From Rhodocollybia butyracea (taxonomy: Eukaryota; Basidiomycota; Agaricomycetes; Agaricales; Omphalotaceae), in the NCBI GenBank assembly GCA_015501585.1, contig JADNRY010000046.1, positions 1 through 64,000 on the forward strand: a stretch of 64,000 nucleotides of DNA. Reading direction: 5' to 3'. The position numbers and the translations under genes were made by a program. Of the stretch, positions 1 through 12,201 are shown piece by piece; position 1 is the first letter of the stretch; the number at the start of each line of letters is the position of its first letter. The notes under the pieces are model-generated. The model had not been told where the DNA came from and ran no database searches. It worked only from the letters and a program-made list of their open reading frames with translations.

Positions 1-1037
1 GCTGGTTATTGCCCCAAACGCCATCAGTTATTGGACCTTTATCTCTAGGCAGACCTTGAATGCCATCATCGAGTCCCTTTCGGGAGAGTAGTTACCACCC
101 GGTGCCACAGATTAAGGTAGAAGGATAACACACAGAGATTGAGAACTTACACTGTGTCCTTCACAGTAGGTATTAGAGAGTGTGGCTACTGCCCCTGCGA
201 ACCTTGGATACCACCCAAGGGCTCCCCAATGAGTTTAATGTCTAGAATCAACCACCAACCCATGCTTGAGCAGAGTCAAGAGCTACAGGGCTAAAGAACC
301 AGACAGTGCATCTAAAATCCAGAGCTTGACCATCTGCCATTGCAAACCTCCTTTGCCAAGGGAGGGCTCAGGAACTGGAGCTTGGCCATTTGCCACTGCG
401 AACCTCCTTTGCCAAGGGAGGGCTCCAGAATGTATGAAAATATACCAGGGAAGCTTGGCCATTTGCCAGAGACATGTACATGTATCTTCCTTTGCTAAGG
501 GAAGACTCACCCAGTAAGTGCATTTATAGTCCCAGGCCATGTCTGTTATGGTTACCTGAGACTCGGAAATATGGCGCCAGTACTCCGGCTTTAAGTCTCC
601 CTTACCACAGGAGTACCATAGATCCGGCGCTAGGACGATGTGGCGACTTTCACAGCCATACTTTCCCAGAAGTAGATAGATAATACTATCTTGTACGGAT
701 GGAAATGGCCCTTCTTGCTGCCAGCGAATCGAAAAACAGACGCGTAAGCGTGAGAAAGTTCCGAGATGATGGTGGTTACAGATCAAGAAGCGTCCGATCC
801 TGTTAGTTTGTCTTAGTTACTTCTCGGAGACAATTAGGTTGTTCGACACGCACTACTTGTATGATCAACTTTGCCTGATAGCGGGGTTCCAGCTGAGCTC
901 TAGGGAAGAGAAGCAGCAAGCTTGACCCATGATGGAAAGTAAAACTGCAGCTCCTTTTAGAGACATGAACTCTGAGCTTTTAGACGCCCGTCCACGGGCC
1001 GTAAATCGGTACACATCGAGTGGCTGTGTCAAAAGTT
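1..1037. other. Intergenic region with imperfect repeats, no convincing gene
   Basis: No coding frame here resembles a known protein. The open frames between 266 and 786 coincide with an imperfect tandem repeat (listed separately) and look accidental. The last 100 bases probably belong to the promoter and 5' leader of the small gene that starts at 1038. Confidence 0.5.
322..510. repeat. Three imperfect tandem repeat units, 56-73 bp apart
   Basis: Units begin near 322, 378 and 451 with variants of GCTTGGCCATTTGCC. They continue with a CCTCCTTTGCCAAGGGAGG block (seen near 347 and 403) that is close to self-complementary and could form a hairpin. The third unit is diverged: TTCCTTTGCTAAGGGAAG near 487 retains the pairing pattern with changed bases. 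It may be a relic of a non-autonomous element or a local satellite. Confidence 0.6.
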
Positions 1038-1602
1038 ATGTTCTCGAGCACACTACCATTATACACGCGCGCGCTGCAGAAAACTTCGAGGCTGCAGCGA
1101 ATCCTCTCTGGGGAAGCTAGGTAACTCTCTTATTAATCTCTCCTAAATGCTAACTAACAAACGACACTTCCATTCAGAAAAAAGTTCATTCCACAAACTC
1201 CCGAACACATAGCTGCATTACCTGCTATTCCTCCTCGTCCAGAAACTCGTCCTACACCATGGCTTAGCCCTCGGAGCTGGAAACTTACCTCTTTCCTCTA
1301 CCCACGCTATTTCCCTGGCGATCTTCCCTGCGTTTCGGCGCGACAAACCAGCTTCCGAAGGCTTTGATACTCTCGGGACATTATTGGTTCAAAGATAAAG
1401 TAGGAGTCACACAGTTTATACAAGAGGTCAAGAGAATTGCGAAAGAGGAAAACGTACGTTAATAATGAAACTCCTTATTCCATTGCTCAGACTTTATGTT
1501 TAGCATCAACCCCTCGACTACGAAGTGTTTTCAGATAATCCTCTCACGTACTTCAAAGATGTATCATACATCAAGAATGGGGGAAGAAAATGAAGCTTTA
1601 TT
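1038..1602 (+). CDS. Small gene, possibly a mitochondrial protein, with an unresolved frame break
   Basis: I do not recognise the family. An ATG at 1038 opens a basic, hydroxylated N terminus (MFSSTLPLYTRALQK) typical of mitochondrial import signals. Exon 1 ends at 1120; the intron has a TGCTAAC branch site and a CAG acceptor at 1175-1177. Exon 2 encodes a Pro-rich stretch (PAIPPRPETRPTPWL) and then YPRYFPGDLP. After about 1335 the coding-like frame changes: a later segment reads SGHYWFKDKVGVTQFIQEVK in another frame, followed by an intact GT-AG intron and an end reading YFKDVSYIKNGGRK-stop near 1590-1602. The mismatch could come from a 20- or 29-nt intron, which would be unusually short, or from indels that would make this a pseudogene. 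End coordinate approximate. Confidence 0.45.
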
Positions 1603-1671
1603 ATCATGTGAACATTAAAACCATGACCCATAAAGCTTTTATACCAAAGTCCATATTGGATTTGAGGCCCG

Positions 1672-2121
1672 ATGGACTCTTCCCTGCAAAAGACAACACG
1701 CGTAAAGCCCTTCGTTATAGTTGTCAATCTCACACTTACACGCTCTCTTCTCAAAGCTTTCCCTGAAGACCTGATCATCCCTGGGATCACGGCTCGCGAT
1801 GTACGCTTATCTTTACTCGTCGACCAAATGTTCCGCGACAAATTTGTTTCCACCTCCGCAACCTCAACCCCCACCAAGTTTTCCAAAACCGGAATCAACT
1901 CCCTTGTCCACCATCCATCCAACAAACGTATCAACCTCACAGACATCATGTCTGTGTTCCGAAAGGGATTCTGCCCGTGCTGTGGTTTACCTCATCTTTT
2001 AGCGAAATGCCCAGTCAGGAAGGAGCATCCGCCGCGTGTCAAATGTGCCCATTGTCGGGGAGAGGGCCACTGGAATGTGGACTGTGGGTCATTAGAAAAA
2101 GTGGCTTCGGGGTCGCTATGA
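1672..2121 (+). CDS. Zinc-knuckle (CCHC) ORF, 149 aa
   Basis: The single-exon frame starts at ATG 1672. Its last 45 residues carry two zinc-binding clusters. The second is a textbook CX2CX4HX4C knuckle (CAHCRGEGHWNVDC). The first (CPCCGLPHLLAKC) has one residue fewer between the second Cys and the His. CCHC knuckles bind single-stranded nucleic acid and occur in retrotransposon Gag proteins and in RNA-processing factors. The N-terminal 100 residues show no family I recognise. No reverse transcriptase or integrase is nearby, so this may be a Gag-derived relic or a host gene. Whether it is transcribed cannot be told from the sequence. Confidence 0.45.
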   Translation: MDSSLQKTTRVKPFVIVVNLTLTRSLLKAFPEDLIIPGITARDVRLSLLVDQMFRDKFVSTSATSTPTKFSKTGINSLVHHPSNKRINLTDIMSVFRKGFCPCCGLPHLLAKCPVRKEHPPRVKCAHCRGEGHWNVDCGSLEKVASGSL

Positions 2122-2315
2122 TATGATAAGTAACAAAAGTATACTAGTCAGCACACTTGCGGGGCACAGCTAGATTACCCTGTTCTGTTCAGCCAGTCAT
2201 CGTTCATAGCGATAATCAAAGAAGAACGTTGAAACGACAGTCAATAAGTACAATACATCTTTGGATGTTCTACATCTACATAGTACTGGCAATTTTACAT
2301 AGCTGCTTCCACATA

Positions 2316-5300
2316 TCAATGTAAATTCTGGAGAACATCCAGATCCTTCCGAAGCTCATCCCACCCGTACCCCTCTAGTACATGCAGCCCAGCCCCGAAT
2401 TCGTTTTCGTTCATTTCATCCTGGATGTTTTCCACAAACGGTGCTTCCGTGTCGATATGATGACGCAACTTTTCTAAAAAGTCACCATCGATAAATCCAT
2501 ACGCAGCTTCGTCCGCATCGCTACGACCTCTGGAAGATTTAGGTGCTCGATGCCTATGGTGAAGACGTAAATCAGTCTTTGTTTAACGACGCGATCCAGG
2601 AGGATGTATACCTAGCGTGACTGATACCGCCCAAAGCCATGATATCCACCTCTTTCGACGAACCAAGTTGGGTTTCAAGCCACGCCAGCGCCTTTGCCTT
2701 CAGCGTAGATGCGGTCTCGGTGATGTTGGTAATGATACCGATTTGACCGGAAAGCGTGCAGAAGATGTGCGTACTTTTGAAGCCTCGAACGGTTGCAGCT
2801 TCGGTTGAGAAGAGAGAACCTGGAGAACGAACGAATTAGTAACTACAGGAGGAACGATTGAAAGTACAAACCTCTGATGAGCTTGCTGACGAGATCCCCA
2901 ACATGGAAAAATCCGTCTTTTTTCAGGATTGCTCTATTACCGATATTATCAAGCGAGAAGGTAAAAACGTTCAGCGATTGCTGCAAGGAATCAGGAATCT
3001 CAATGATAACTTTCTAACATGAAACACGTACATCGGCTCCAATAATCCCCTCTGTATCGAACGCCTCGACAGCAACAGGCCACAATGGGGAATAATCTCT
3101 CGCAACTGTTATTAAGTTCTGACTTGGGTCCACTTTGAGCAGCGATACCGAGCTAAACTGATCCGAGGCAACTATGCGGTCATCGTACGAAGCAATACTG
3201 TTGACTAGGTAGGTATGATTCCAGCCTGCGACTTGTTCTAGGGAGTACTCTGAGGTGTTGACATCGGAATCTTGGATTTGTGCTACGCGATATAGAGAAA
3301 CCTGAGACGGTAAGAGATAAATGGGAGATGAAAGGAGAAAGATAAAAGGTGCTATACACACCGAAGAATTAACCGCAGCTGCCAGCATCCCTTTGACTCC
3401 TGTTACAGAGTATACACAACCTGAAACCTTGTGAGAAACAACCTGATTTAATCCTATTAACGATGGAGTGGCCTGTCTAGCTTCAAAGAGCAGAATCCTC
3501 CCCGACGTAGGTTCCATTTCGTCTAAACGTAGAAACACTGTCCCAATACAAAAGAGTGGTTTGGTCATGCCATCGTTTGTGGGTACGTTGATAAGAGCTA
3601 AGGACATGATTTGTTCATCCAATAAGAGGTCGGTTTGCGCGAGGACTGCATAGGAAGTCTCGAATGAGCTCTAGTCTGATGGTTTCAAGGAAGAGGTCTA
3701 CACACGCCTCAAAGTCGCATCATCAAGCATCTTGAACGAACTTGTGATTCTTCCGTTCTCGCCAAGTCGACTGGGTTCAGTGCGTACGCAACCCACACCA
3801 AACACTTTGAGGGTGGCTTCATGTACAAGATGGCGAGGGTTGTCGAGGCCCAAAGAAGTCTTCCAATGGGAAAATAAAGATTAGTCAGCTGAGATGGCGG
3901 AAAAACTCGTTACTCACAGAACGAATGTGCATTTTGTCCAAACTCTTGATTTTTCCAATCGATAATCCGGAGCCGTCAGCCGTTATGAGTGATTGTGCGT
4001 AAATCGTTGTGCTTATTGATTGGATGGCAGTAATATCCTACAGCCAAATTTAGTCTTGTCCTTCACTATTGCAGAGGATATTTACAAGACATACCTTCAG
4101 CATCACAGGCGCAGACCATAAATGAGATCTCTGCCATGAGAACACCACCGCTCTACTCCCTGCAGCTATTACTACCCTTTTCCCATCAGCTTCATGAGTA
4201 CTAAACGACACCGGCATATCCCCCAATGAAATCGAGTTGATATCTTTGAGCTCCCTCACCCCTGTTTCCGTATCGAGCATCATCTCATATGTCATCACCG
4301 TCCCATCTACTAACCCAACAAACACACATAAATGGCTCTCAGGATCTTTGAGCACATACTTGTCTTTTGTCATGAACTGGAGGTGGACAGAGCGGATAGG
4401 GGACGGGAGTGGTGGCGTTTGGCAGTGAAAGTCGTATTGACTAGCACCAAAGGAGTAGATCTTGAGCTGGTTGGTATGCCAGAAACCGGCGGCGACATAG
4501 TTGGAAAAGTATTTTGTGGGGTGGAGAGTCGGACAGTTGATAGCGGAAATTTCAGTGTTGAACCAGTCAGGTAAAGGCCTGCAAAAAGAAAGTAAATAAG
4601 ATCTGCAAAAAGGTGAGCTCAATACTTACTCGTCGCATCCAGTAGAATGATTCAATCGACAGTTACTATAGAGAAAATATCAGTAGATTCAAGCTTCCAA
4701 CTTCTTGGGTACCCACAACTGCTCCAGTAGGCTTGCTGCACCACTTTGGTCCACATCTACCAGATATGACAGCATCCATCCTTCCGTCTGTGCAACTAAG
4801 ACTCCACTCGGATTCCCACTTGCAACAACAAACTTTTTTCTCGTATTCACCGAATCTGCCTTGACTCTCTGTATCAGTGCCCATTTGTTAAAGACTTCAT
4901 CAAACCGGAGGAGAAGTATGGCACTCGGAACGACTTGAATGACAAGTGAGGATTTGCTGTCGTTTTGCGGGAAATACATATTGCCGATATATAGAGTCGG
5001 TTCATTTTGAATGAAGTCGTTTGTACCATCGACGCACGTAACCTCGTTAGCACCATTTATTTCGAAGATGTGAGTATCGAGGAGCGAAGTCGTAATGAAA
5101 TGGGTGTGGGGTCTGAGATGAGGAGGTTGGGCAGACGCAGTCAATCTATCGGAATGAGCGGACCGAAGAGGCCAAATGTCTGTTGTACCAGCTAACCCGG
5201 GCATGGAAGCTGACTCTTCAAAGTCTGCTCCGATTCGCACAACATTGACGGAGCCTGTGTTTCCACCACCCGAGCAAGTCACTATATGTACCTATACTAA

Positions 5301-6944
5301 ACATCAGACATGAGCAGAAAAAGGAGTATGAACGAGCGAACCTGTCCACTCCCGTCCAGATCTGCCAAAACTGCATCTCTTATCGGTGCAATGTTCTTGA
5401 ACGTGTGAATCACGTCGATGAACGAGCCCTTGGAAGCGATAATCCGTCCCTTACCTACCCCGAGATCTAATCCTTTGCCCTTGGCGTCGACAGGGTCAAG
5501 GCTTGTCGGAGGAACGGACAGGATTGATGATGGAATGGGTAGAGTAGGACTATCGCCAGATGACACCGGAGCTGGAGTAATGCGCACGACTTGCGAGTCT
5601 CCGAGATGTGAACCGACAAAGGTAGCTTGGTGTGTAAGGTAAGAGAGTGAAGTAGCAGGAGATGTCTGAAGATATAGGTAAGAGATAAGATATGGATAGC
5701 AATCCAGTACATACCTCTCCAAGGGGAAGTAGTATCATCTCGTGGTCTTTGATGCGTGCCAGAGAAAGTATCGCCAGACGTCCGAAGATGTCCCCAACAA
5801 GGATCTTCCGGCACATGTCGTCAATCGCCGTCCAACTAGATGCACAGATTTGTCAGTTGTACAAGTGGAAAGACAAGACAGACATACGCTGAGATTTGAC
5901 TCCAAGGCCATTCCAACGTAGCCTTAGCTTCTCTCTTCTTTATTTCCTTCTTCGACTTGCCAGTATCTGCTTGCTTTGATGTCTCCCGTTTCCGCTTGCC
6001 CTTAAGCTTCTCCTGAGACGCTAGTTCGTACAATAAAATGGTGGATCCTCCCACCACGAGGATTCCACCGAGAAAAGGATCATCGTCATCAATACTAGTT
6101 GCATCTTCGTCGCTGGGGATCGAAATGAGCTGTGGTAGGATCTCGTCTGGGTAAGGAATGCTGTTGAGTGAAATGGAGGTAGGTGGAAGGAGGTAGGAGT
6201 ACTCGTTGTCAAGTTCTGCGCCGCTCTGATATGAAATTCGGAGGGTGCGGGCTACGAGATGGAGATTTCCCTTGTAATCTATATTGAGAAGGGCAAGAGC
6301 GTAGTTGTCCTTGTGAATTAGAGGGAGAAAGGCAAAGCTGAGCAGATTAAGCTCTGATAGCCTGCAAAGTAAATTAGAAAGGCAGAGCAAATGAATTGAG
6401 GCGACTTGCTGTAGATTATGTACTGCTTTGCTTTCGTCAATCATTACGACCTTCAACTTTCCAGTATAGCAGCTCACTACGGCAAACGCCCCGGACGAGT
6501 GTACGATTGCATCCGTACAGAATTCAGACGGCCTGCTGCCTCGCTCATCGAGCTGGATGTGATACTTTTGGCTGAGATTTCCGGAGCCAGGTTCATCGGA
6601 TTCAGTGTATTTGAGAACAAGGACTTCGGGGTCTGGATGGTCAAGAAGAACAAAAATATTGGAGCGAGAAGAATCCTAGGTACAGCATGTTATTGAGACC
6701 TAATCAGGAATAACATCTTGAAGCTTGCCTGTATAGGAATAGCTCTGACCAAGCGAACTTTACCCTGAACTTCCAGACTACATTCCAACTGCAATCCCGA
6801 TTCTCGTATTGAGAATACTTGAAGACCATTAAGTTTGGCTACAACAAGATGTTCAAGACCTGCTGAAGATAATGAACATTTTACAGAAGAGATAACCGAT
6901 GAAGATTGATGAAAAGTAGACACTATTCGAGTTGGTAATGGCAT
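2316..6944 (-). CDS. DDB1-like protein (damaged-DNA-binding protein 1, CPSF-A family)
   Basis: DDB1 is the adaptor of Cul4 ubiquitin ligases; it holds substrate receptors for nucleotide-excision repair and replication control. The gene is split by many short introns. Family landmarks appear in order along the minus strand: an N-terminal TFHQSSSVISSVKCSL block just after the chosen ATG at 6944; FVGSHLGDSQVVRI (near 5600); the VTCSGGGNTGSVNVVR block with GIWPLR-like DIWPLRSAH (near 5250); GRILLFEARQ (near 3490) and ARDYSPLWPVAVEAFD (near 3090) of the third propeller; and a helical C terminus ending YGWDELRKDLDVLQNLH, stop at 2316. Methionine 6944 is preferred over upstream frames because the conserved N terminus follows it directly. 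The aldolase gene starts 149 bp away on the other strand, suggesting a shared promoter. I did not settle every exon edge. Confidence 0.88.
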
Positions 6945-7093
6945 GGAGTCAAGATAAGCGCGCGCTAGCGGTTCCACGATACCACAAGACATCCGTACAG
7001 CTGACCTTGCTTTGACATCATAAAATACACCCAAGTGCGAATGATTTTATTAATAAACAGTTGTCCTCCCTCTCACCTCAACCTTCGCGCGAA

Positions 7094-8433
7094 ATGACCA
7101 GCACTCCGGTCCCAAACACATTCAGTTCCCCTCAAAACTTGTTTACTTCAGCTGATTATGCTTCAGAACAAGTATCTGCTTTGGATGGCGGCTTGGGGAC
7201 ATTTATCGATTCTCATATCTCCCCCTCTGTAGCGAAAGATCTTATCACAACAGCACAGGCTCTCGTAGGTACTACTAGAGGGAAAGGCATCTATGCAACC
7301 GATGAATCTCCCGAAGCCATGGATGCCCTGTTCAAAGCGGCGGAAGAAGAGCAGGGTAAGACTTACAATGATACTGAGCGAGCCGAGAGAAGAAAGGCTT
7401 GGAAGAAAGATGCCTATGAAGTTTTGTCCAATGGTAATTCTCAAATTTAGCAATCAGAACAGATCTACTTATCCTACTTACATAGAACATGTTTCTGGTG
7501 TCATTTTATACCCCGAAACACTGCATGACTTCAACCTAGGACCCATTCTTTCTAACAAGAACATCGTCGTTGGCGTACGGGCTAACGGCGAACTCGCCCC
7601 TCTCCCCACGTCCCCCTTTGAATTTATCGTTCAAGGACTTGATGATCTTCTCCCCAGACTCCAAGCCGCCCGCGCAGCTGGGGCTAGGTTTTCAAAGTGG
7701 CGTGCGCCCATAGCATGCACCAGTCCAGCATTGGGACTTCCCTCATCAACTGCTCTAGACGTCCAAGCTGAAACTCTGGCGATGTTTGCTGCGATCAGTC
7801 AACAAGCAGGTCTCGTTCCCATCATAGAGCCTGACGTGGAATTTTCTGCAGACGCAGATCTTTCCCGCAGCGTGGAGATCCATGAGAAGATTATTGGGAT
7901 GATCTATGCGAGGTGTAGGGAGCATGGGGTTTTACTTGAAGGTTGGAAGGCTAGATAACTGAAAGAGACGAGTAACTAAAAACTACTTTGCTTTACAGGC
8001 AGTCTCATAAAGCCTTCATTCCCTCAGCCCGGTCTCAAGCATCCCTCTCGTATCAATACCACGGCGAAGGATATTGCACTTGCCACCGCTACTGTAATTT
8101 CTAGATCTGTGCCTTCTGCTGTCACTGGTGTGTTTTTCCTTTCTGGTGAGTCCAAACTCCTTCTTTCAAATGTTCAGGCCCCTCGAGACTGATGATATCA
8201 TAGGAGGCCTCCCAACCTCAGTTGCAATTTCCTACTTATCCGCTGTGAACGCGCTGATCAACACGTCGTCTCCGGCGTCCCCGTTTTCCCGCCTACCCCC
8301 TTTAACGTTTTCTTATGGACGGGCGATTCAAGGTGAAGCGATAAAACATTGGGTTAAGGGAGAGAAGGATTTGATGAAGGCTTCTCTCGAGCAAAGCTGT
8401 AGAGGGTGCTGGAAAGCTGCAAGGGGTGAATAG
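7094..8433 (+). CDS. Class I fructose-bisphosphate aldolase-like protein
   Basis: The enzyme class splits fructose 1,6-bisphosphate through a lysine Schiff base. Exons 7094-7420, 7458-7941, 7999-8145 and 8204-8433 sum to 1188 nt (395 aa). Visible landmarks: GKGIYATDESPEAM with the active-site Asp (family form GKGILAADES), GVILYPETL, FSKWRAP with the catalytic Lys (family FAKWR), VPIIEPDVEF with the catalytic Glu, and LLEGSLIKPSFPQPG with the Schiff-base Lys. GVFFLSGG and the phosphate-binding TFSYGRAIQ follow. The segment equivalent to GIKVDKG reads GVRANGE, so the substrate-contacting Lys (Lys107 in the rabbit enzyme) is Arg here. Most basidiomycetes use a class II enzyme for glycolysis, so this may be an accessory aldolase. 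The first intron (37 nt) is very short and its limits are inferred from frame. Confidence 0.85.
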
Positions 8434-8670
8434 ATGGAGTTGAAAGAATGCACTAGTACTACTACATAGGCCAACTGCACAAACCTCGTGTACTTATATT
8501 GAATCGAACCATTCCTGTACGCCGTTCGAGGATAAAAGCAAGTATCACTAACACGGTACAAATTTGAGAATTAGGTTGTGTATATCGTAATTTACATATA
8601 CATAAAGGGTATTCAAAGGAATGTGGTATAAGTAGGAGATGTTGGAAGAAGATATTGGAAGAAAGATAAC

Positions 8671-11600
8671 TTAGATATTTATCTCAACTGTTTTTCCAGC
8701 ATGGACGAGGCGTTGAAACGGGGTAGCTATATCGAAGAAGGAATATTAACATTGACGCTATCTTAAGCTAGAAGAAAAGCCTCACCCTTGAGTTCGTCCT
8801 CCTCCCTTCTCAATCTCAACACGTATGTCAAATTTCAGATCGCCCGTCGTGCTATCATAGGTCGTTATACACCAATTCCTCCGACCCATAATGAATTTTT
8901 GACCCCGAGGACTACCATCTGGATCTTGTTGAAAGAGCGGTATCTTGAGAAGGGATTAGTTCAACGGACTTTGATGAATGAAGATGCTCATACCATCGTT
9001 TCATCCGTCTGAACTCGATGCATCGTTTTGTGTGTTTTTCCCGCTAACGAGGCGACTAGTCTGATGACCGCATTAGGGCTATCACTAGCCGTCAGTAAGG
9101 CATCCTTGAAAATCTAGCCAAACTTACGGAGGCGTGTTTACAATAGCACTGGTGACAATGTTGACCATGTAGCGATGATCCATAGCAGGTGTAATTTCTG
9201 GGCTGTTTTTGTCTTTCAGGCTTTTGAACACACCTACTGCCGCGCAGTGGACATCTCCTGAAAGGAAAGAAACTCGTATGCTCTTCGCTCGTGCAAATTC
9301 CTGGAGTTTACTAATAAGCCAATTTCGTTCTTGCTGTAAGAAGATGAGTTAGCGGAGACATCAACTTTTGTAGCACCGTTGCTAACCTTATGAGCCCGAG
9401 CGGTCCAATGGTCATTCTAGATCAAAATGAGAAAGCAGCAAAGTATCGCAATTGGATAACTTACTAAATCATCTAATAGCTCGGCTTCCCTATTGAAAGA
9501 ATTAACGAATCCAGAAAGACCGAGTGAACCATTTTTGGCCAAAGCCACGATAGGGTTGAACTTGGATTCCAGCGCTCTCTCGAGCGCTACCATCCGTGGA
9601 TAAGCAATCGGAATGCCTTGGGGAAGATGTCAGGAATGCTTTACGTACATCAGAGTATGACTTGTACCTATCTGGACGACTAGATGTTCAGTCGATGGAG
9701 GTAACTGGTGCAAGCGAGCAAAGACTTTTTCGTACTGTGTCGGACTACAGACTTGATCTTTCTTTCTTTCAGCTCTGTAAACTTGTTTGACACAACTCAG
9801 ATGCTTAAGATCAATATGTAATCACCTGCAGTCGAGGAGAAGGATGGAGGTCTGTGGACCGAGATATCCCAAGAACGAATGCGACGGAAAGTCGACGAAC
9901 GGACCATTCCCCCCAATAATTATTGACCTATTTATATGCTTTTGGTCCTCTATCCCATCGACTTCGACTATGAGAGGTATGAGCTAACAGCTTAAAACAT
10001 GAGGGTAAATGTATGAATTACCATTGAGAAAGCACTGGAATAGAAGGAAGAAAAAATATCCTCTTGATCCAATCCTGTGAATAGGAATCTGGTATCGTTC
10101 CTGCGAGAGTGAAGATGATTACAGCACTCACGTTCGGAAGATTGGCGAGTTTTGGAGGCTGTCGGGATCTGGATAGATAATTCAGTGTGTTATAGCTTTG
10201 ATACGACAAAAACGCACAGCTGCCGAATCCGTCTATCTAAAATTGACTTGATCGTTAGTCGTAAACCGTTGGAGAATTCGCAAGGACATACTAAATCTAA
10301 TAGGAAAGGGCAGGTAGTGAGAAGAATATAGGTAGTCAACGATGTTCAGATACATACCATGATCATCTAAGAGTGTCTCAACTGTCAACGAAGACCCTAC
10401 ACGAAAGGCAGAGTAAAAAACTTACCACACATGTTCATCATAGGTCTTAGACGGTTAACAATTGAGTTGCACTGTTCAAGGGAACACAGGGGATATACAC
10501 TCACATTGAGCTATTTGCCCGAGCAAAAGCACCACTTCTGAACACCTGGCAGTAGTGGTTAAAGTAAAAGCGATCAATGGCTTGTAGAATCTCATCCGTA
10601 AGAGGATAGCTTTGCTTGTCTTCAGGTTTGATCTTCGCTACCCACTCTTGGAGTTCTGGTTCACGCGTTAAGCCATCACAGTACAGCTGATCACCGCCGC
10701 CAACAAGAACATGGAAAGGTTCCTCATGGTGATGTGCCAACAAGTCTATCCAACAGGGGTCATAACCGCTCTGAAAACCTGGTCCTCGAAAGTCGTCAGG
10801 GTTCACACCTGCTGAGAAACCATTGCACTAAGGTAAGTCAGTCTATGAAGCGAGTGTAATAGCGTGGACGAACTGAGTAACTAGCCCATCTCATGTTTTG
10901 TTGTTTTGCGGGAACAAAAAATCGTAGCTCTTGCCCACCGTTGATAGAATAAGTAACTTCCATCTCGTTGAGTCCAAGAGGTATATGGATCATGAATCGC
11001 CAAAATGTGAAGGTTCTAGATTCATAGTTATGGGTATGCTGATAGAAGAAAAACAGCCTCGTACCCCCCAGCTCCAGGATAGACCCATATTTCCTGTCCA
11101 GGAGATTGTTCAGAGGCAAGGTGTGGACCGGAAGAGGCATTTCCGTTGATTGGGCTCGACGAGAGTGGCAGAGATGTTGAATGCGGATCTGCCGGGTGCG
11201 GTCCAAGGTCAAAGGAGTTTCCTACGAACGTATTTTTCATCTTTTGATGTTGGGAAGGTCTATCTGGGTCGTAACGATAGGTCAAACTTGGATGAGGCTC
11301 GTATGTTGAACCGGCATCGGAGGCTATGGGTGATTAAGTTAAGTTGTAAGAGATTTCATCGTACATCCTGAGTTACGCACTGACGATAAGAGCAGCTCCG
11401 TGCCATACCCCATCAACTGTCGTATCGTATCTGGACGCAGATGAATACCGGCTTACATCGGAAGTTTCCGGTAACATACCTTAAAAGCGGTCCGACCATA
11501 AACTGAAGCAGAATCAGAAGTGCCGAGTGCCAGAACAGCAATTACTACTCGCCTGTAAATGTGGACTCATACGGGCTACCCTTAGCGCATGGGATCTTTC

Positions 11601-11931
11601 TACGGGTGTTAATTGCGACAACTGGCTTGAGGACATTGAGATCTGGCTTGTCGTCGTGACAAGATGGAATGCAGGATCTGTGTAAATGGCATCCTTCGGG
11701 AGCGGTGTGGGCGGACTTGAAGGTGGTGGCAAAAATCCGAAACCTCCAATGAACTGTTCATCCATGGGCCTCACTTGTTCAACCGGAGTGAATCTTCCAT
11801 CAATCCCTCTGTGCGGAGAGGTAAAGTATTCGTCATCCTACGAAAGAGGTTGGTCTTGTGAAATGAATGAGATATTGAAAGAAACTTGCTTTCTGAGCCC
11901 TTTTGTGGGCGCGAAAACCTGCGGCATCCAT
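8671..11931 (-). CDS. PhoD-like metallophosphatase domain protein
   Basis: This is a fungal member of the PhoD-like phosphatase family, probably a cytoplasmic phosphoesterase using two metals. The minus strand reads, in order: DEYFTSPHRGIDGRFTPVEQ and DEQFIGGFGFLPPPSSPP near the N terminus, GPLLRYDTTVDGVWHGAALI, EPHPSLTYRYDPDRPS, NMRWASYS followed by a CNGFSAGV-like block, HVLVGGGDQLYCDGLTREPE (metal-site region), LGYLGPQTSILLLDCR, and RVSFLSGDVHCAAVGVF carrying the conserved GDVH. The C terminus after the last intron ends LVHAGKTVEINI. The start at 11931 gives MDAAGFRAHKRAQK and requires a GC-AG intron (11838-11889). A second GC-AG intron (11503-11552, donor GCGAGT) is needed to join HLQ to FMVGPLLR. 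Both are inferred from reading frame and motif order. Confidence 0.82.
11503..11552 (-). other. GC-AG intron in the PhoD-like gene
   Basis: The exon ends ...CACATTTACAG and the intron begins GCGAGT and ends TTCAG. Only this junction joins HLQ to FMVGPLLRYD in frame. A GT donor two bases later would break the frame. Confidence 0.6.
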
Positions 11932-12201
11932 GAATGAGAGATGCCACGACAAGAGAGATTAAAAAGCGTGTCTTCAGAAGATGAAAGAGAAAGGTGTTGA
12001 AAAGTTGGTTGGAGTATTCCGAGTAAGTTAGCGGAAAGAAGTAATGTGACTCTCATTGTCAATTTCAAACCGGCATGATCTAAGTAGTCTTGGCAAAATA
12101 CCTTGCATCACGACAGCGAGCGCTCAAAATCCAAATTCCACTGTCTATCCATTGTAGAAAACTATTCCAAAGATCATGCAATATGTAGCGTACGTACGCA
12201 T

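Noticed and set aside
283..786. 167-residue open frame on the minus strand
   Set aside because: It coincides with the imperfect tandem repeat and shows no domain; the composition is ordinary noise.
7293..7457. Extension of the aldolase exon 2 frame upstream (Met/Lys-rich)
   Set aside because: It overlaps exon 1 in another frame, and exon 1 holds the conserved GKGIYATDES block.
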